Shown here one piece after another: positions 1 through 7,331 of a stretch of 64,000 nt of DNA; the stretch's first letter is position 1, and every line of letters begins with the position of its first letter. Source of the DNA: Actinocatenispora sp963815125 (GTDB lineage: Bacteria > Actinomycetota > Actinomycetes > Mycobacteriales > Micromonosporaceae). The translations under genes and the position numbers were made by a program. The notes under the pieces were generated by a model that saw nothing but the letters and a program-made list of their open reading frames with translations, made no database searches and was not told where the DNA came from. The stretch lies in contig CAWFFM010000003.1 of the NCBI GenBank assembly GCA_963815125.1, positions 434,001 through 498,000 on the forward strand. Reading direction: 5' to 3'.

Positions 1-60
1 TTGCGTGCCGGAGCGGGTGCTCTTGCGCCACTGCGCGCCGGTCAGGTCTTGTGCGGACAT
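1..60 (-). CDS. DUF397 protein, partial (N-terminus only)
   Basis: On the reverse strand an ATG at 60 opens a frame reading MSAQDLTGAQWRKSTRSGTQ before the window edge. The WRKSxRSG motif is the usual start of the small DUF397 proteins of actinomycetes, which are normally encoded directly downstream of an XRE/DUF5753 regulator. Here the start overlaps the last codons of that regulator (stop at 42), which implies translational coupling. DUF397 proteins are thought to pair with the regulator, as in Scr1/Scr2-type systems of Streptomyces. Only 20 residues are visible, so integrity cannot be judged. Confidence 0.8.
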   Translation of the reverse strand, partial: MSAQDLTGAQWRKSTRSGTQ

Positions 61-980
61 CCTGTGCTCCCTTCTGTCTCAGAGCGGGTCTTGCTCAGGT
101 CATCCGCGATGGTACGCAACAGGGCAACAGAATCGGCCGGAGTGTGTGCCAGGCAGCACAGGGCATCCCAGGCGGAGCCATACGCGATGATCTCCTCGGG
201 CTTTTCCAGGTACCAAGCATTCATCATGGATTCGATGTAGATGAGTCGCGGTTGGATGGTGTCCGGATATCCCGCCGGGGGTGGCGGAAAGTCGATGATC
301 GTGAACGGCCCATCCAGGCCGGGATGGGCTCCGCTTCCGTACGGCAGCACCTGGATCGTGACGCTTGGCCGTTCGGCCACTGTCATGAGGTGTTCCAGCT
401 GCTCGCGCAGCACTTTCGGCCCGCCGATCTCTCGATGCATCGCACCCTCGTCGATCACCACTCGTACTTCCGGCGGGTCGTCGACGTCGAGGAGATGCTG
501 CCGCTGGACGCGAATTGCAAGTTTTTCCTCAAGATCGGTGGTCTTTGGCGTACGGTTGCCGGCCAAGAGCACGGCTCGGGCATAGTCCTGCGTCTGCAAG
601 AGGCCAGGGATTAGCTGTGGCTCGTACTCCCGCAATGACGACGCAGCGGTTTCCAACCCTACGAAGTTCCCGAAGTCCTTGGGCATGATGTCCGTGTAGG
701 AGTGCCACCAGCCGCCCCGCTGGCGCGCGAGCCGAGCCACGCCGAGGATGGCCTGTGCCTGCGTTCCGTTTGGATCAATGCCGTAGTAGTCGAGCAGCAC
801 TTTCAGGTCGCCGGTGCTCGGTGTCATCTCAGCTCGCTCGGCCCGGCCGACCCATGAGATCGTCCTGTCAAGCACGGACGCTGCGTCTTTCATGTCTTTC
901 CCGGACTTCTCGCGCAACTCTTTGAGAGTCAGGGCGATCAGCCGCCGCTGCGCAGATGGACTCTTCGGTCTGGCCGGCAT
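42..980 (-). CDS. XRE-family regulator with DUF5753 domain (Scr1-like)
   Basis: The 312-residue protein has an N-terminal helix-turn-helix (about residues 17-70, with LKELREKSGKDMKDAASVLD) and a DUF5753 domain from about residue 100 to 285, marked by YEPQLIPGLLQT and PSVTIQVLPYGSGAHPGLDG. The length matches the family (about 270-300 residues). These proteins are DNA-binding regulators found in many copies in actinomycete genomes and paired with DUF397 proteins; some have been described as antitoxin-like or as developmental regulators. The downstream DUF397 gene overlaps its 3' end. A perfect 9-bp inverted repeat lies 50 bp upstream of the start, a good candidate for autoregulation. The target genes are unknown. 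Confidence 0.9.
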   Translation of the reverse strand: MPARPKSPSAQRRLIALTLKELREKSGKDMKDAASVLDRTISWVGRAERAEMTPSTGDLKVLLDYYGIDPNGTQAQAILGVARLARQRGGWWHSYTDIMPKDFGNFVGLETAASSLREYEPQLIPGLLQTQDYARAVLLAGNRTPKTTDLEEKLAIRVQRQHLLDVDDPPEVRVVIDEGAMHREIGGPKVLREQLEHLMTVAERPSVTIQVLPYGSGAHPGLDGPFTIIDFPPPPAGYPDTIQPRLIYIESMMNAWYLEKPEEIIAYGSAWDALCCLAHTPADSVALLRTIADDLSKTRSETEGSTGCPHKT

Positions 981-1029
981 GACAGCGAGTCTCCCGTCTC
1001 CTCACACTGAGGCCAAATCTGCCTTACTC

Positions 1030-1053
1030 GCAAGTATCTAACTCGATACTTGC
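1030..1053. promoter_or_regulatory. Palindromic operator candidate upstream of the XRE gene
   Basis: Arms GCAAGTATC and GATACTTGC are perfectly inverted around a 6-base spacer. The site sits 50-73 bp upstream of the regulator's ATG, where a promoter would be. A perfect symmetric site upstream of an HTH gene suggests autoregulation; this is inference, not shown. Confidence 0.55.
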
Positions 1054-1296
1054 ATGTTAGCTCATCGTGGTTTATCGTCCCCCGTGTCGGACGTGACGTT
1101 CAGGCCCGAGATGGTGGCAGATCGTGACGTTCGGCGTAGTCCGCAGGCGGCGGGTGTCGACTCGACCCGACTTCCCAATGCCGGCGCCTGCGGATGCCCT
1201 GACCGCGAGGAAGAAGCGCGGACAGGTAGAGGGGCGGCGCGATGGATTGGAGCCCGCGCGCCGCCCCGACCCCATCGACCGCTTGGAGGACAACCG
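1054..1296. other. Gene-free stretch between XRE gene and small-gene operon
   Basis: Between the operator and the first small plus-strand gene no frame has convincing coding features. It presumably carries promoters for both directions. No terminator or further repeat was recognised. Confidence 0.4.
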
Positions 1297-1458
1297 ATGG
1301 AGTTCCGTCAGCGTATCCGTACCCGATGGCATGCGCGACGACCGGCGCGCATCCGGGCGGCAGACCCGTACGCGCAGGCGCTCGCGACCGCCTCCCATCT
1401 TGGGATGCTGCGCGACGACCTGGTCGGCGAAGTGACGCCGGCGCGGTGGTACCGGTGA
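1297..1458 (+). CDS. Small hypothetical protein (53 aa)
   Basis: ATG at 1297 follows a good ribosome site (GGAGGA). The product is a short, basic, Arg-rich peptide (MEFRQRIRTRWHARRPARI...) ending in TPARWYR. It is the first of three genes joined by stop/start overlaps (GTGA at 1455), so the three were probably selected as one operon. No family was recognised. Similar tiny genes are common in actinomycete integrative elements, which fits its position beside a tRNA gene, but no function is assigned. Confidence 0.55.
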   Translation: MEFRQRIRTRWHARRPARIRAADPYAQALATASHLGMLRDDLVGEVTPARWYR

Positions 1459-1715
1459 GTGCGGCGATGACCGGGATGGTGCCCCGGGCCGGCGACATCG
1501 TACGGATCAGCGAGCACGCCGCGACCCGCTTCCGAGCCGCGCCGGTCGCACGGTTCCGGGTACTGAAAGCCGTGACGATCCCCGGCCGGCCCGGCTGGTG
1601 CAGCCTCGACGGCTGGGACATGGACACCGATCCCCAGCGGTACGAGCTGGACGTCGAAGTGATCGTCGCCGAACTGACGATCCGGCCCGGCGAGGCGTGG
1701 GGGTCGTCGAGGTGA
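1455..1715 (+). CDS. Small hypothetical protein (86 aa)
   Basis: A GTG at 1455 overlaps the previous stop (GTGA); an ATG at 1467 is the alternative start. The sequence (PRAGDIVRISEHAATRFRAAPVARFRVLKAV..., then WCSLDGWDMDTDPQRYELDVEVIVA) looks like a small all-beta, SH3-like fold, with a DIVRI strand and a later LDGWDMD turn. No named family was recognised. Coupling to both neighbours supports that it is expressed. It could be an accessory gene of an integrated element. Confidence 0.6.
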   Translation: MSAAMTGMVPRAGDIVRISEHAATRFRAAPVARFRVLKAVTIPGRPGWCSLDGWDMDTDPQRYELDVEVIVAELTIRPGEAWGSSR

Positions 1716-1963
1716 GCATCGACACCACCATCTGGCTGATGGTCGCGGGACCGTTCCTGGTCGGCGCGATCATCGGCGGCACCATCGGGTACGTCGTCCG
1801 CGCCGAGCGCGCGTCGCGCGAGCTGTGGGACGCCGACCGGCGCGAGGCCGAGATGCTGCGTGAACTCGCGCAACTCAGCGGACCACGCCGCCACCCACCG
1901 GGCCGGCACCGCCGCAAGCCGCAGCCCCATCGCCGTACATCAGTGCTGCCAGCGCCGTCCTGA
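1712..1963 (+). CDS. Small single-pass membrane protein (83 aa)
   Basis: GTG at 1712 overlaps the preceding stop. Residues about 7-29 (TIWLMVAGPFLVGAIIGGTI) form one transmembrane helix. They are followed by a charged helix (RAERASRELWDADRREAEML) that could be a short coiled coil, and a basic Pro/Arg-rich tail. No family was recognised. It is the last gene of the three-gene coupled set; the topology is predicted with the tail in the cytoplasm. Confidence 0.55.
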   Translation: MSIDTTIWLMVAGPFLVGAIIGGTIGYVVRAERASRELWDADRREAEMLRELAQLSGPRRHPPGRHRRKPQPHRRTSVLPAPS

Positions 1964-2089
1964 CCGCCGACCGACCTTGCCGCCGCGGGCCGGCCCCTTG
2001 GCCCGTGGCGGCACACGGGTAACTGAGAAATGTGCGTACATCACCGATCCTGGGTGATGGTCGTGGCGACCGTGACAGGAGCAACGCAA

Positions 2090-2344
2090 ATGACGACTGA
2101 CGACGATGCCTTCCAGGCGTACCTCGACGTGTCCGCGGAGCTGGGCGAGATCCTGCCGATGGTGTGTCTGCGGCATGGGCGACACGTGCCCTGCCGGCAG
2201 CCCGAGAAGGACTGCCTACTGACGTCCGACCCGGATGCGGTGACCGCAGTTGCGGACTACCAGCAGGGAACCGATCCGGATGAGGTGTGGGACTGGCGGC
2301 TCCAGGTCATGCGCTGGGTGGAGCGGCAGGAGGCGAAGCTCTGA
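2090..2344 (+). CDS. Small hypothetical protein (84 aa)
   Basis: ATG at 2090 is preceded by ACAGGAG at a good distance, which favours it over the upstream ATG at 2030. The product is acidic and has a cysteine/histidine-rich middle (MVCLRHGRHVPCRQPEKDC) that could bind a metal, followed by DPDEVWDWRLQVMRWVERQE. No family was recognised. It stands alone, 126 bp after the three-gene set, and is the gene closest to the tRNA-Thr 3' end. Confidence 0.6.
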   Translation: MTTDDDAFQAYLDVSAELGEILPMVCLRHGRHVPCRQPEKDCLLTSDPDAVTAVADYQQGTDPDEVWDWRLQVMRWVERQEAKL

Positions 2345-2424
2345 GCGGCGACCGGCCATGTTCCGCAGCGTGAGCTGTCCCACGTCGATGCGGATGGTGG
2401 GTGCGTGCTGGATCGGTGCGGACA

Positions 2425-2480
2425 AGCGCAAGAAAGCGCCTCCCCGGAGTTGTCTTCGGAGAGGCGCTTTCCCTTGCGCT
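2425..2480. terminator. Long hairpin, probable terminator
   Basis: An inner 11-bp stem (GAAAGCGCCTC at 2432-2442 with GAGGCGCTTTC at 2461-2471) is extended by AGCGCAAG at 2425-2432 and CTTGCGCT at 2473-2480. It lies between the convergent small gene and the tRNA and could stop both transcripts. There is no long U tract, as is common in high-GC actinobacteria. Confidence 0.7.
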
Positions 2481-2488
2481 GCAAGTGG

Positions 2489-2562
2489 AGCCGCCTAAGG
2501 GAGTCGAACCCTTGACCTACGCATTACGAGTGCGTCGCTCTAGCCGACTGAGCTAAGGCGGC
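2489..2562 (-). tRNA. tRNA-Thr (anticodon CGU)
   Basis: The reverse strand folds as a complete cloverleaf: acceptor GCCGCCT paired with AGGCGGC, D arm GCTCAGTCGGCTAGAGC, anticodon stem ACGCA/TGCGT around loop CTCGTAA (anticodon CGT), and T arm AAGGG-TTCGACT-CCCTT. No CCA is encoded. The 3' end faces the accessory genes at 1-2400, the arrangement expected for an integration site. Confidence 0.95.
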
Positions 2563-2693
2563 AGCGCTGGTCAGTGTACGTGACCGCATGGGCGGGCTTC
2601 CAACTGGTTGTCGGGGTCCGGTGTGCGGGGTTCCGTACCCACCCAACGATACGATATTCTCTGACTCAGTCAATGATTCTGTTGAGGTGGTCA

Positions 2694-3782
2694 ATGAGTA
2701 CTGAAGCGGTCGGCCGTCGGGTCGACGCGGTACGGGCGTTCAACCGCTCGTACACCGCTCTGCTCGGACTGCTGGAAGGCGAGCACCTGCACACTCCGTA
2801 CACCCTGACCGAGGCCCGGGTGCTGTTCGAGGCCGCCCAGTCCGACCGCCTCGACCTGCGTGACCTGCGGGAAACCCTGCACCTTGACCCCGGCTACCTC
2901 ACCCGCATCGTCGGGCGATTCGTCGAGCGGGGGCTGCTCGGTCGGGAACGTTCCGCGACCGACGCCCGCCGGCAGGTGGTCTGGCTGACCGAGCGGGGGC
3001 GTCAGGAATTCGAGACTCTCAACGCCCGGTCCGCGGAGCAGATCGGTGACCTGCTCGGCCGGCTACCCGAACCCGACCAGCACCGGCTGGTCGACGCGAT
3101 GGGTACGGTCCGTGACCTGTTGTCCGGGCGGGACCGGCCGGCCGGCTACGTACTGCGGGACCTGGAACCCGGTGACCTGGGCTGGGTGGTGTCGCGCAAC
3201 GGCGCACTCTATGCCGCCGAGTACGGCTTCGACGACAGCTACGAAGCCCTCGTCGCCCGCCTCGTCGCCGACTACGTCGAGCACCGCGACCCGTCCCGGG
3301 AACGCGGCTGGATCGCCGAACTGTCCGGTACGCCGGTCGGCTGCGTGTTCTGCGTACGGGCCGACCGGTCCGCCGCGACCGCCGGTACCGCTACCGGTGT
3401 CGCCACGACCGCCAGCGGCACCGTCGCCACTGGTATCGCCGCGACCGCCTCGATCGCCGAGATCGCGACCGCCGTTGCCGGTGCCGCCGAGATCGCGACC
3501 GCCGTTGCCGGTGCCGCCGATACCGCCGCCGACACTGCGAAGCTGCGCTTGCTGCTGGTCGAGCCGTCCGCGCGCGGCCTGGGCATCGGCGCCCGGCTGG
3601 TGGACGAATGCCTGCGGTACGCCCGTCAGGCCGGCTACCGCCGGATCACCTTGTGGACCAACGACATCCTCACCAGCGCCCGGCGTATCTACCAGCGGGC
3701 CGGCTTCACGCTCGACGACTCCGCGCCACACCACAGCTTCGGCCGCGACCTGGTCGGCGAGAACTGGAGCCGCGACCTCTGA
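2694..3782 (+). CDS. MarR-family regulator fused to GNAT acetyltransferase
   Basis: The start at ATG 2694 has a GAGGTGG site and gives 362 residues. Residues about 1-155 are a winged-helix MarR domain (LTEARVLFEAAQ... LRETLHLDPGYLTRIVGRFVERGLL... RRQVVWLTERGR). The rest is a GNAT domain with the acetyl-CoA loop SARGLGIGARLVDECLRYAR near residues 287-306 and the C-terminal YQRAGF. MarR-GNAT fusions are a known actinobacterial architecture (GNAT with MarR HTH). The odd feature is a roughly 55-residue Ala/Thr/Val/Ile-rich insert between strands beta4 (GCVFCVR) and beta5 (KLRLLLVEP), built from a tandem DNA repeat. Substrate and regulon are unknown. Upstream, a short AT-rich stretch (ACGATATTCTCTGACTCAGT) may hold the promoter and operator. 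Confidence 0.85.
   Translation: MSTEAVGRRVDAVRAFNRSYTALLGLLEGEHLHTPYTLTEARVLFEAAQSDRLDLRDLRETLHLDPGYLTRIVGRFVERGLLGRERSATDARRQVVWLTERGRQEFETLNARSAEQIGDLLGRLPEPDQHRLVDAMGTVRDLLSGRDRPAGYVLRDLEPGDLGWVVSRNGALYAAEYGFDDSYEALVARLVADYVEHRDPSRERGWIAELSGTPVGCVFCVRADRSAATAGTATGVATTASGTVATGIAATASIAEIATAVAGAAEIATAVAGAADTAADTAKLRLLLVEPSARGLGIGARLVDECLRYARQAGYRRITLWTNDILTSARRIYQRAGFTLDDSAPHHSFGRDLVGENWSRDL
3456..3515 (+). repeat. Two perfect 30-bp tandem copies inside the GNAT domain
   Basis: The 30-bp unit starting GCCGAGATCGCGACC occurs twice head to tail (3456-3485, 3486-3515), followed by a decayed third start. It encodes AEIATAVAGA twice. The copies are identical, so the duplication is recent, and the unit is a multiple of three, so the frame is kept. 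Confidence 0.9.
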
Positions 3783-4196
3783 GCCCTGGGGCGGTCAAGA
3801 TCCGAGGTATTGGACTGCGTACCTCGCAGATCGTGGCAGTTCATGCAGTTCATGGGGGCTGGTGGCCCACTGCCGCAGATCTTGAACGCGCCCGTTCTCT
3901 CCTCCGAACCCTCAGAGGGTTGGAGCCTGTCAGCCAACCGCCGCCCGATCGCCCCTTGTCCCCGGGTGAATTCACGGCCGCTGCGGCGCCGGAGGCATTT
4001 TCCCCGAATGGATGGTAAGTCCCTTTTATCTAAAGGTGCATTCCGGGAAAATGACCCTACGGCGCGAGCCAAAGGTACATTTTCCCGGAATGCACCTTTG
4101 GCAATTCGGGCAAACATCCCTTTCGGGGAAAATGCGCAGTGGTGGGTGAGTGGTGGGTGAGTGGTGCCGCGGCAGAGGCAGAGTGGTCGGCTGGGT
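3783..4196. repeat. Gene-free block with nested palindromic repeats
   Basis: An inner perfect inverted repeat has 22-base arms (4032-4053 and 4078-4099, starting AAAGGTGCATTCCGGG) around a 24-base loop. It is enclosed by a 14-base inverted repeat GCATTTTCCCCGAA (3995-4008) and TTCGGGGAAAATGC (4122-4135). All arms are variants of one theme (A3GGTGCATTCC-GGGAAAATG). A further inverted octamer TCAAGATC/GATCTTGA (3795-3802, 3879-3886) and a doubled CAGTTCATG lie to the left. Short ORFs through it are not credible genes. It may be a dispersed extragenic palindrome (REP- or MITE-like) and may also terminate transcription from both flanking convergent genes. Confidence 0.8.
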
Positions 4197-4799
4197 TCAG
4201 CCCCAGTCCTCGCGGCGGTTGTGCCACGGGAACGGCTCCGCCGGGACGAGTAGCCCGAGCGCGGCGCAGAGCGGCGGCCAGCCGTCCTTCGCCTGCCAGT
4301 CCACCAACCGCTCGGCCGGCACGGTGCTGCGTACCTGGTCGAGTTGCTGCTGGTAGGCGGACATCAGCAGGTCCGGATCGTCCCACCGGCTCGTCCCGGT
4401 GAACCGGGTGAGCAGGTTGGTCAGGCCGTACCCGCCGTCGTGGTCGTCGGCGAGCATGCGGCGGGCGACGGGCAGCACGGTGGCGTCCATGCTCTGCCAC
4501 CACTCCAGCGGGCTGGTACGGCTGGACAGCACCACGACCGCGTCCGGGAACGCGGCGCTGATCTCGTCCCACAGCAGCGAGGTCGGCCAGTCCACCGCGG
4601 CGACGAAGTCGCGGTACACGTCGGGCCAGCGCACCTGCCCGCCGGCGATCGCGCGGTCGAACTCGGCACCCAGGTCGAACGGGTGCCCCGGGATGACGCT
4701 CATGTGGTGGCAGGGGCCGTCGAGCAACTGGCCCAGTGCCGTTTTCAGCGAGGATGTGCCGGTACGGGGCGGCCCGGCGCCCACCACTCGGAGGCTCAT
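4197..4799 (-). CDS. Sulfotransferase-like P-loop protein
   Basis: ATG at 4799 is chosen because GGAAAGGA lies 8 bases upstream; the ATG at 4808 has no spaced ribosome site. The 200-residue product begins with a PAPS/P-loop-like motif, VGAGPPRTGTSSLKTALGQL, and continues with WPTSLLWDEISAAFPDAVVVLSSR, resembling the 3'-phosphosulfate-binding strand of sulfotransferases (VxLSxR). Proteins of this compact type (about 200-220 residues) are common in actinomycetes and lack a known substrate. It is convergent with the MarR-GNAT gene and divergent from the acyl-CoA ligase, 107 bp away. Confidence 0.7.
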   Translation of the reverse strand: MSLRVVGAGPPRTGTSSLKTALGQLLDGPCHHMSVIPGHPFDLGAEFDRAIAGGQVRWPDVYRDFVAAVDWPTSLLWDEISAAFPDAVVVLSSRTSPLEWWQSMDATVLPVARRMLADDHDGGYGLTNLLTRFTGTSRWDDPDLLMSAYQQQLDQVRSTVPAERLVDWQAKDGWPPLCAALGLLVPAEPFPWHNRREDWG

Positions 4800-4906
4800 G
4801 CTGATCATCCTTTCCGGTCCTGCGTCCCATCATCGCGATCCGGGGGGTGCGGGATGGGGGTCGGCAGCGGTTTCGGATTGTGACTGCGGACACTAACGTG
4901 GTCCTC

Positions 4907-6550
4907 ATGCGCAGCACTATGCAGGACGGGCCACTGCGACTGGCCCACATCCTGAAACACGGCAGCACCGTGCACGGCCGTACCGAGGTGCTCACCTGGA
5001 CCGGCAGCGGCATCCAGGCGACCAGCTACGCGGAGGTGGGACGGGCCGCTGCCCGGCTCGCGAACGCGTTGCGGGACGAACTCGGGGTCACCGGCGACCA
5101 GCGGGTCGGCACGTTCTGCTGGAACAACACCGAACATCTGGTCACCTACCTGGCCGTACCGGCCATGGGTGCGGTGCTGCACCCGCTCAACATCCGGCTG
5201 CCCGCCGACCAGTTGATCTACACCGCTAACGAGGCCGGTGACCGGGTCGTACTGGTCGACAGCACGCTGATCCCCGTCCTCGCACCACACCTGCCCCATA
5301 TGTCCACTGTGGAGCATGTCGTCATCGTCGGGGACGGTGACGCGGCACCGCTCGCCGCGTCCGGCAAGGCCGTGCACCGCTACCGCGAACTGGTGGACGG
5401 CAGGTCCGACGAGTACGACTGGCCGGACGGCGACGAACGCGACGCGGCGGCCATCTGCTTCAGTTCCGGTACGGTCGGCAACCCCAAGGGCGTCGCCTAC
5501 TCGCACCGTTCCATGTGGCTGCACTCCATGCAGGTCGGCATGGCCGAGTCGTTCGGGTTCAGCCCGCAGGTCCGTTCCCTGGTCGTGGTACCGATGTTCC
5601 ACGTACTGGGCTGGGGCATCCCGCACGCCGCCTTCATGAACGGCGCGTCCCTGCTGATGCCGGACCGCTACCTGCAACCCGAACCGCTGGCCGCGATGAT
5701 CGCCGAGGGACGGCCCACCCAGGCCGGCGCCGTACCGTCCATCTGGACCGGTCTGCTCGCCCACCTCAAGGCTCACCCGTCGGACACCTCCACGCTGCGC
5801 GAGGTGATCGTCGGCGGCTCGGCCTGCCCCGAGGCACTGATGCGCGGCTTCGACGAACTGGGCATCCGGCTGATCCACGCCTGGGGAATGACCGAGACCT
5901 CGCCGCTCGGTTCGGTCTGCCGGCCACCCGCCGGGGTGACCGGCGAGGAGGAGTGGCGTTACCGGCTCAGCCAGGGCCGGATCCCGGCCAGCGTGCACGC
6001 CCGGATCGTCGGCCCGGACGGTACGGTCGCGCCCAACGACGGTGAGTCGGTCGGCGAACTGGAGGTCAGCGGACCCTGGATCACCGGCCGCTACCTGGAC
6101 CGGGACGACCCGGACCCGGACCGCTTCGACAACGGCTGGCTGCGCACCGGCGACGTCGGCAAGCTCAGCCCGGACGGCTTCCTGACCCTCACCGACCGGG
6201 CCAAGGACGTGATCAAGTCCGGTGGCGAGTGGATCAGCTCCGTCGAACTGGAGAACCATCTGATGGCCCACCCGGCGGTACTGGAAGCCGCCGTGGTCGG
6301 CGTGCCCGACGCCCGCTGGGAGGAACGGCCACTGGCCAGCGTCGTACTGCGGGAAGGTGAGAACGCGACGGCCGAGGAACTGTGCGCGTTCCTCGCCGAC
6401 CGGATCGCGCGCTGGCAACTGCCGGAACGTTGGACGTTCATCAGCGAGGTACCGAAGACCACGGTCGGCAAGTTCGACAAGAAGGTACTGCGCGCCCGGT
6501 ACGCAGAAGGCGCCCTGGACGTCAGTAACCTCAAGGAGCCCAAGAGCTGA
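4907..6550 (+). CDS. AMP-forming acyl-CoA ligase (fatty-acid or short-chain type)
   Basis: The start is taken at ATG 4907 (547 residues); ATG 4919 is the alternative and neither has a strong ribosome site. ANL-superfamily motifs are in order: the P-loop-like ICFSSGTVGNPKGVAYSHRS (about residue 182-201), HAWGMTETSPLG (about 324), the hinge TGDVGKLSPDGFLTLTDRAKD (about 415-435) and the catalytic C-terminal lysine in KTTVGKFDKKVL (about 525). The enzyme should adenylate a carboxylic acid and load it onto CoA. The overall pattern resembles long/medium-chain ligases and the methylmercaptopropionate-CoA ligase group; the substrate cannot be told. It appears monocistronic, ending in a bidirectional hairpin shared with ppa. 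Confidence 0.9.
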   Translation: MRSTMQDGPLRLAHILKHGSTVHGRTEVLTWTGSGIQATSYAEVGRAAARLANALRDELGVTGDQRVGTFCWNNTEHLVTYLAVPAMGAVLHPLNIRLPADQLIYTANEAGDRVVLVDSTLIPVLAPHLPHMSTVEHVVIVGDGDAAPLAASGKAVHRYRELVDGRSDEYDWPDGDERDAAAICFSSGTVGNPKGVAYSHRSMWLHSMQVGMAESFGFSPQVRSLVVVPMFHVLGWGIPHAAFMNGASLLMPDRYLQPEPLAAMIAEGRPTQAGAVPSIWTGLLAHLKAHPSDTSTLREVIVGGSACPEALMRGFDELGIRLIHAWGMTETSPLGSVCRPPAGVTGEEEWRYRLSQGRIPASVHARIVGPDGTVAPNDGESVGELEVSGPWITGRYLDRDDPDPDRFDNGWLRTGDVGKLSPDGFLTLTDRAKDVIKSGGEWISSVELENHLMAHPAVLEAAVVGVPDARWEERPLASVVLREGENATAEELCAFLADRIARWQLPERWTFISEVPKTTVGKFDKKVLRARYAEGALDVSNLKEPKS

Positions 6551-6556
6551 CCCTCA

Positions 6557-6590
6557 CCGCGGTCCGGTCCGTGCCCGGTCCGGACCGCGG
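6557..6590. terminator. Bidirectional terminator hairpin
   Basis: Perfect 11-bp arms CCGCGGTCCGG (6557-6567) and CCGGACCGCGG (6580-6590) around a 12-base loop lie between the convergent ligase and pyrophosphatase stops, 6 bases past each. Confidence 0.8.
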
Positions 6591-6596
6591 CGCAGC

Positions 6597-7139
6597 CTAG
6601 TGCTTGTCGGGTGCGGGGTAGGGGTGTACGCCCGGGTCGTGGTACTCGCCGGCGGCGACCGCGTCGGTGTAGCGGGTGAAGGACCGCTTGATCTCCGCCT
6701 CGGCCTCGGTACGACCCACCCAGGTGGCGCCCTCGACGCTCTTGCCCGGCTCAAGATCCTTGTACACCTCGAAGAAGTGCTGGATCTCCAGCCGCTCGAA
6801 CTCCGGCAGGTGATGGATGTCGCGCAGGTGCTCCTGACGCGGATCACCGGACGGTACGCACAGGACCTTGTCGTCCGGGCCCTTCTCGTCGGTCATCCGG
6901 AACATGCCCACGGTCCGGCACCGGATCAGGCAACCTGGGAACGTGGGCTCCTGGAGCAGTACCAGCGCGTCCAGCGGATCGCCGTCCTGGCCGAGGGTCG
7001 TCTCGATGAACCCGTAGTCGGCCGGGTACTGGGTCGCGGTGAACAGCGTGCGGTCCAACCGGATCCGACCACTGAGGTGATCCACCTCGTACTTGTTGCG
7101 CTGTCCCTTGGGGATCTCGATGGTGACGTCGAACTCCAC
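6597..7139 (-). CDS. ppa: Inorganic pyrophosphatase, family I
   Basis: Hydrolyses PPi to phosphate in the cytoplasm, driving biosynthetic reactions forward. The start is GTG 7139 (VEFDVTIEIPKGQRNKYEVD), because bacterial family I enzymes begin just before this strand; the open frame runs on upstream but that part is not conserved-looking. The product is 180 residues, within the family's usual 160-180. Signature residues are present: KYEVDH, PADYGFI, and the metal-binding DGDPLDALVL loop. It is divergent from the large carboxypeptidase gene, as is usual for actinobacteria. Confidence 0.95.
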   Translation of the reverse strand: MEFDVTIEIPKGQRNKYEVDHLSGRIRLDRTLFTATQYPADYGFIETTLGQDGDPLDALVLLQEPTFPGCLIRCRTVGMFRMTDEKGPDDKVLCVPSGDPRQEHLRDIHHLPEFERLEIQHFFEVYKDLEPGKSVEGATWVGRTEAEAEIKRSFTRYTDAVAAGEYHDPGVHPYPAPDKH

Positions 7140-7331
7140 GACCCGTCCTTCCCATGCACTCTTGGTAGCGGGCGCCACCAGGAAGAATGTCTGTTCGGCT
7201 GCTGTGACCGGTGTGGATGTCCGGCTGCCACTCCACGTCGGACGTCGTCCGCCGACTCGTGCGCCCGGCGCCACGCCGTACTGGTCCAGTAGTCTCGCGC
7301 AGGTGCGCGGAACGGGGAGGGGGAGGGGCCG

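Noticed and set aside
1..2480. Integrase or excisionase gene next to the tRNA
   Set aside because: None of the small genes shows a tyrosine recombinase motif or an excisionase-type HTH.
3689..4160. Short ORFs with KGAFREN/KGTFSRN peptides
   Set aside because: They are translations of the palindromic repeat in several frames and strands, without ribosome sites.
4805..6418. 537-codon minus-strand frame
   Set aside because: Antisense to the acyl-CoA ligase, which has complete ANL motifs; no motif in the shadow.
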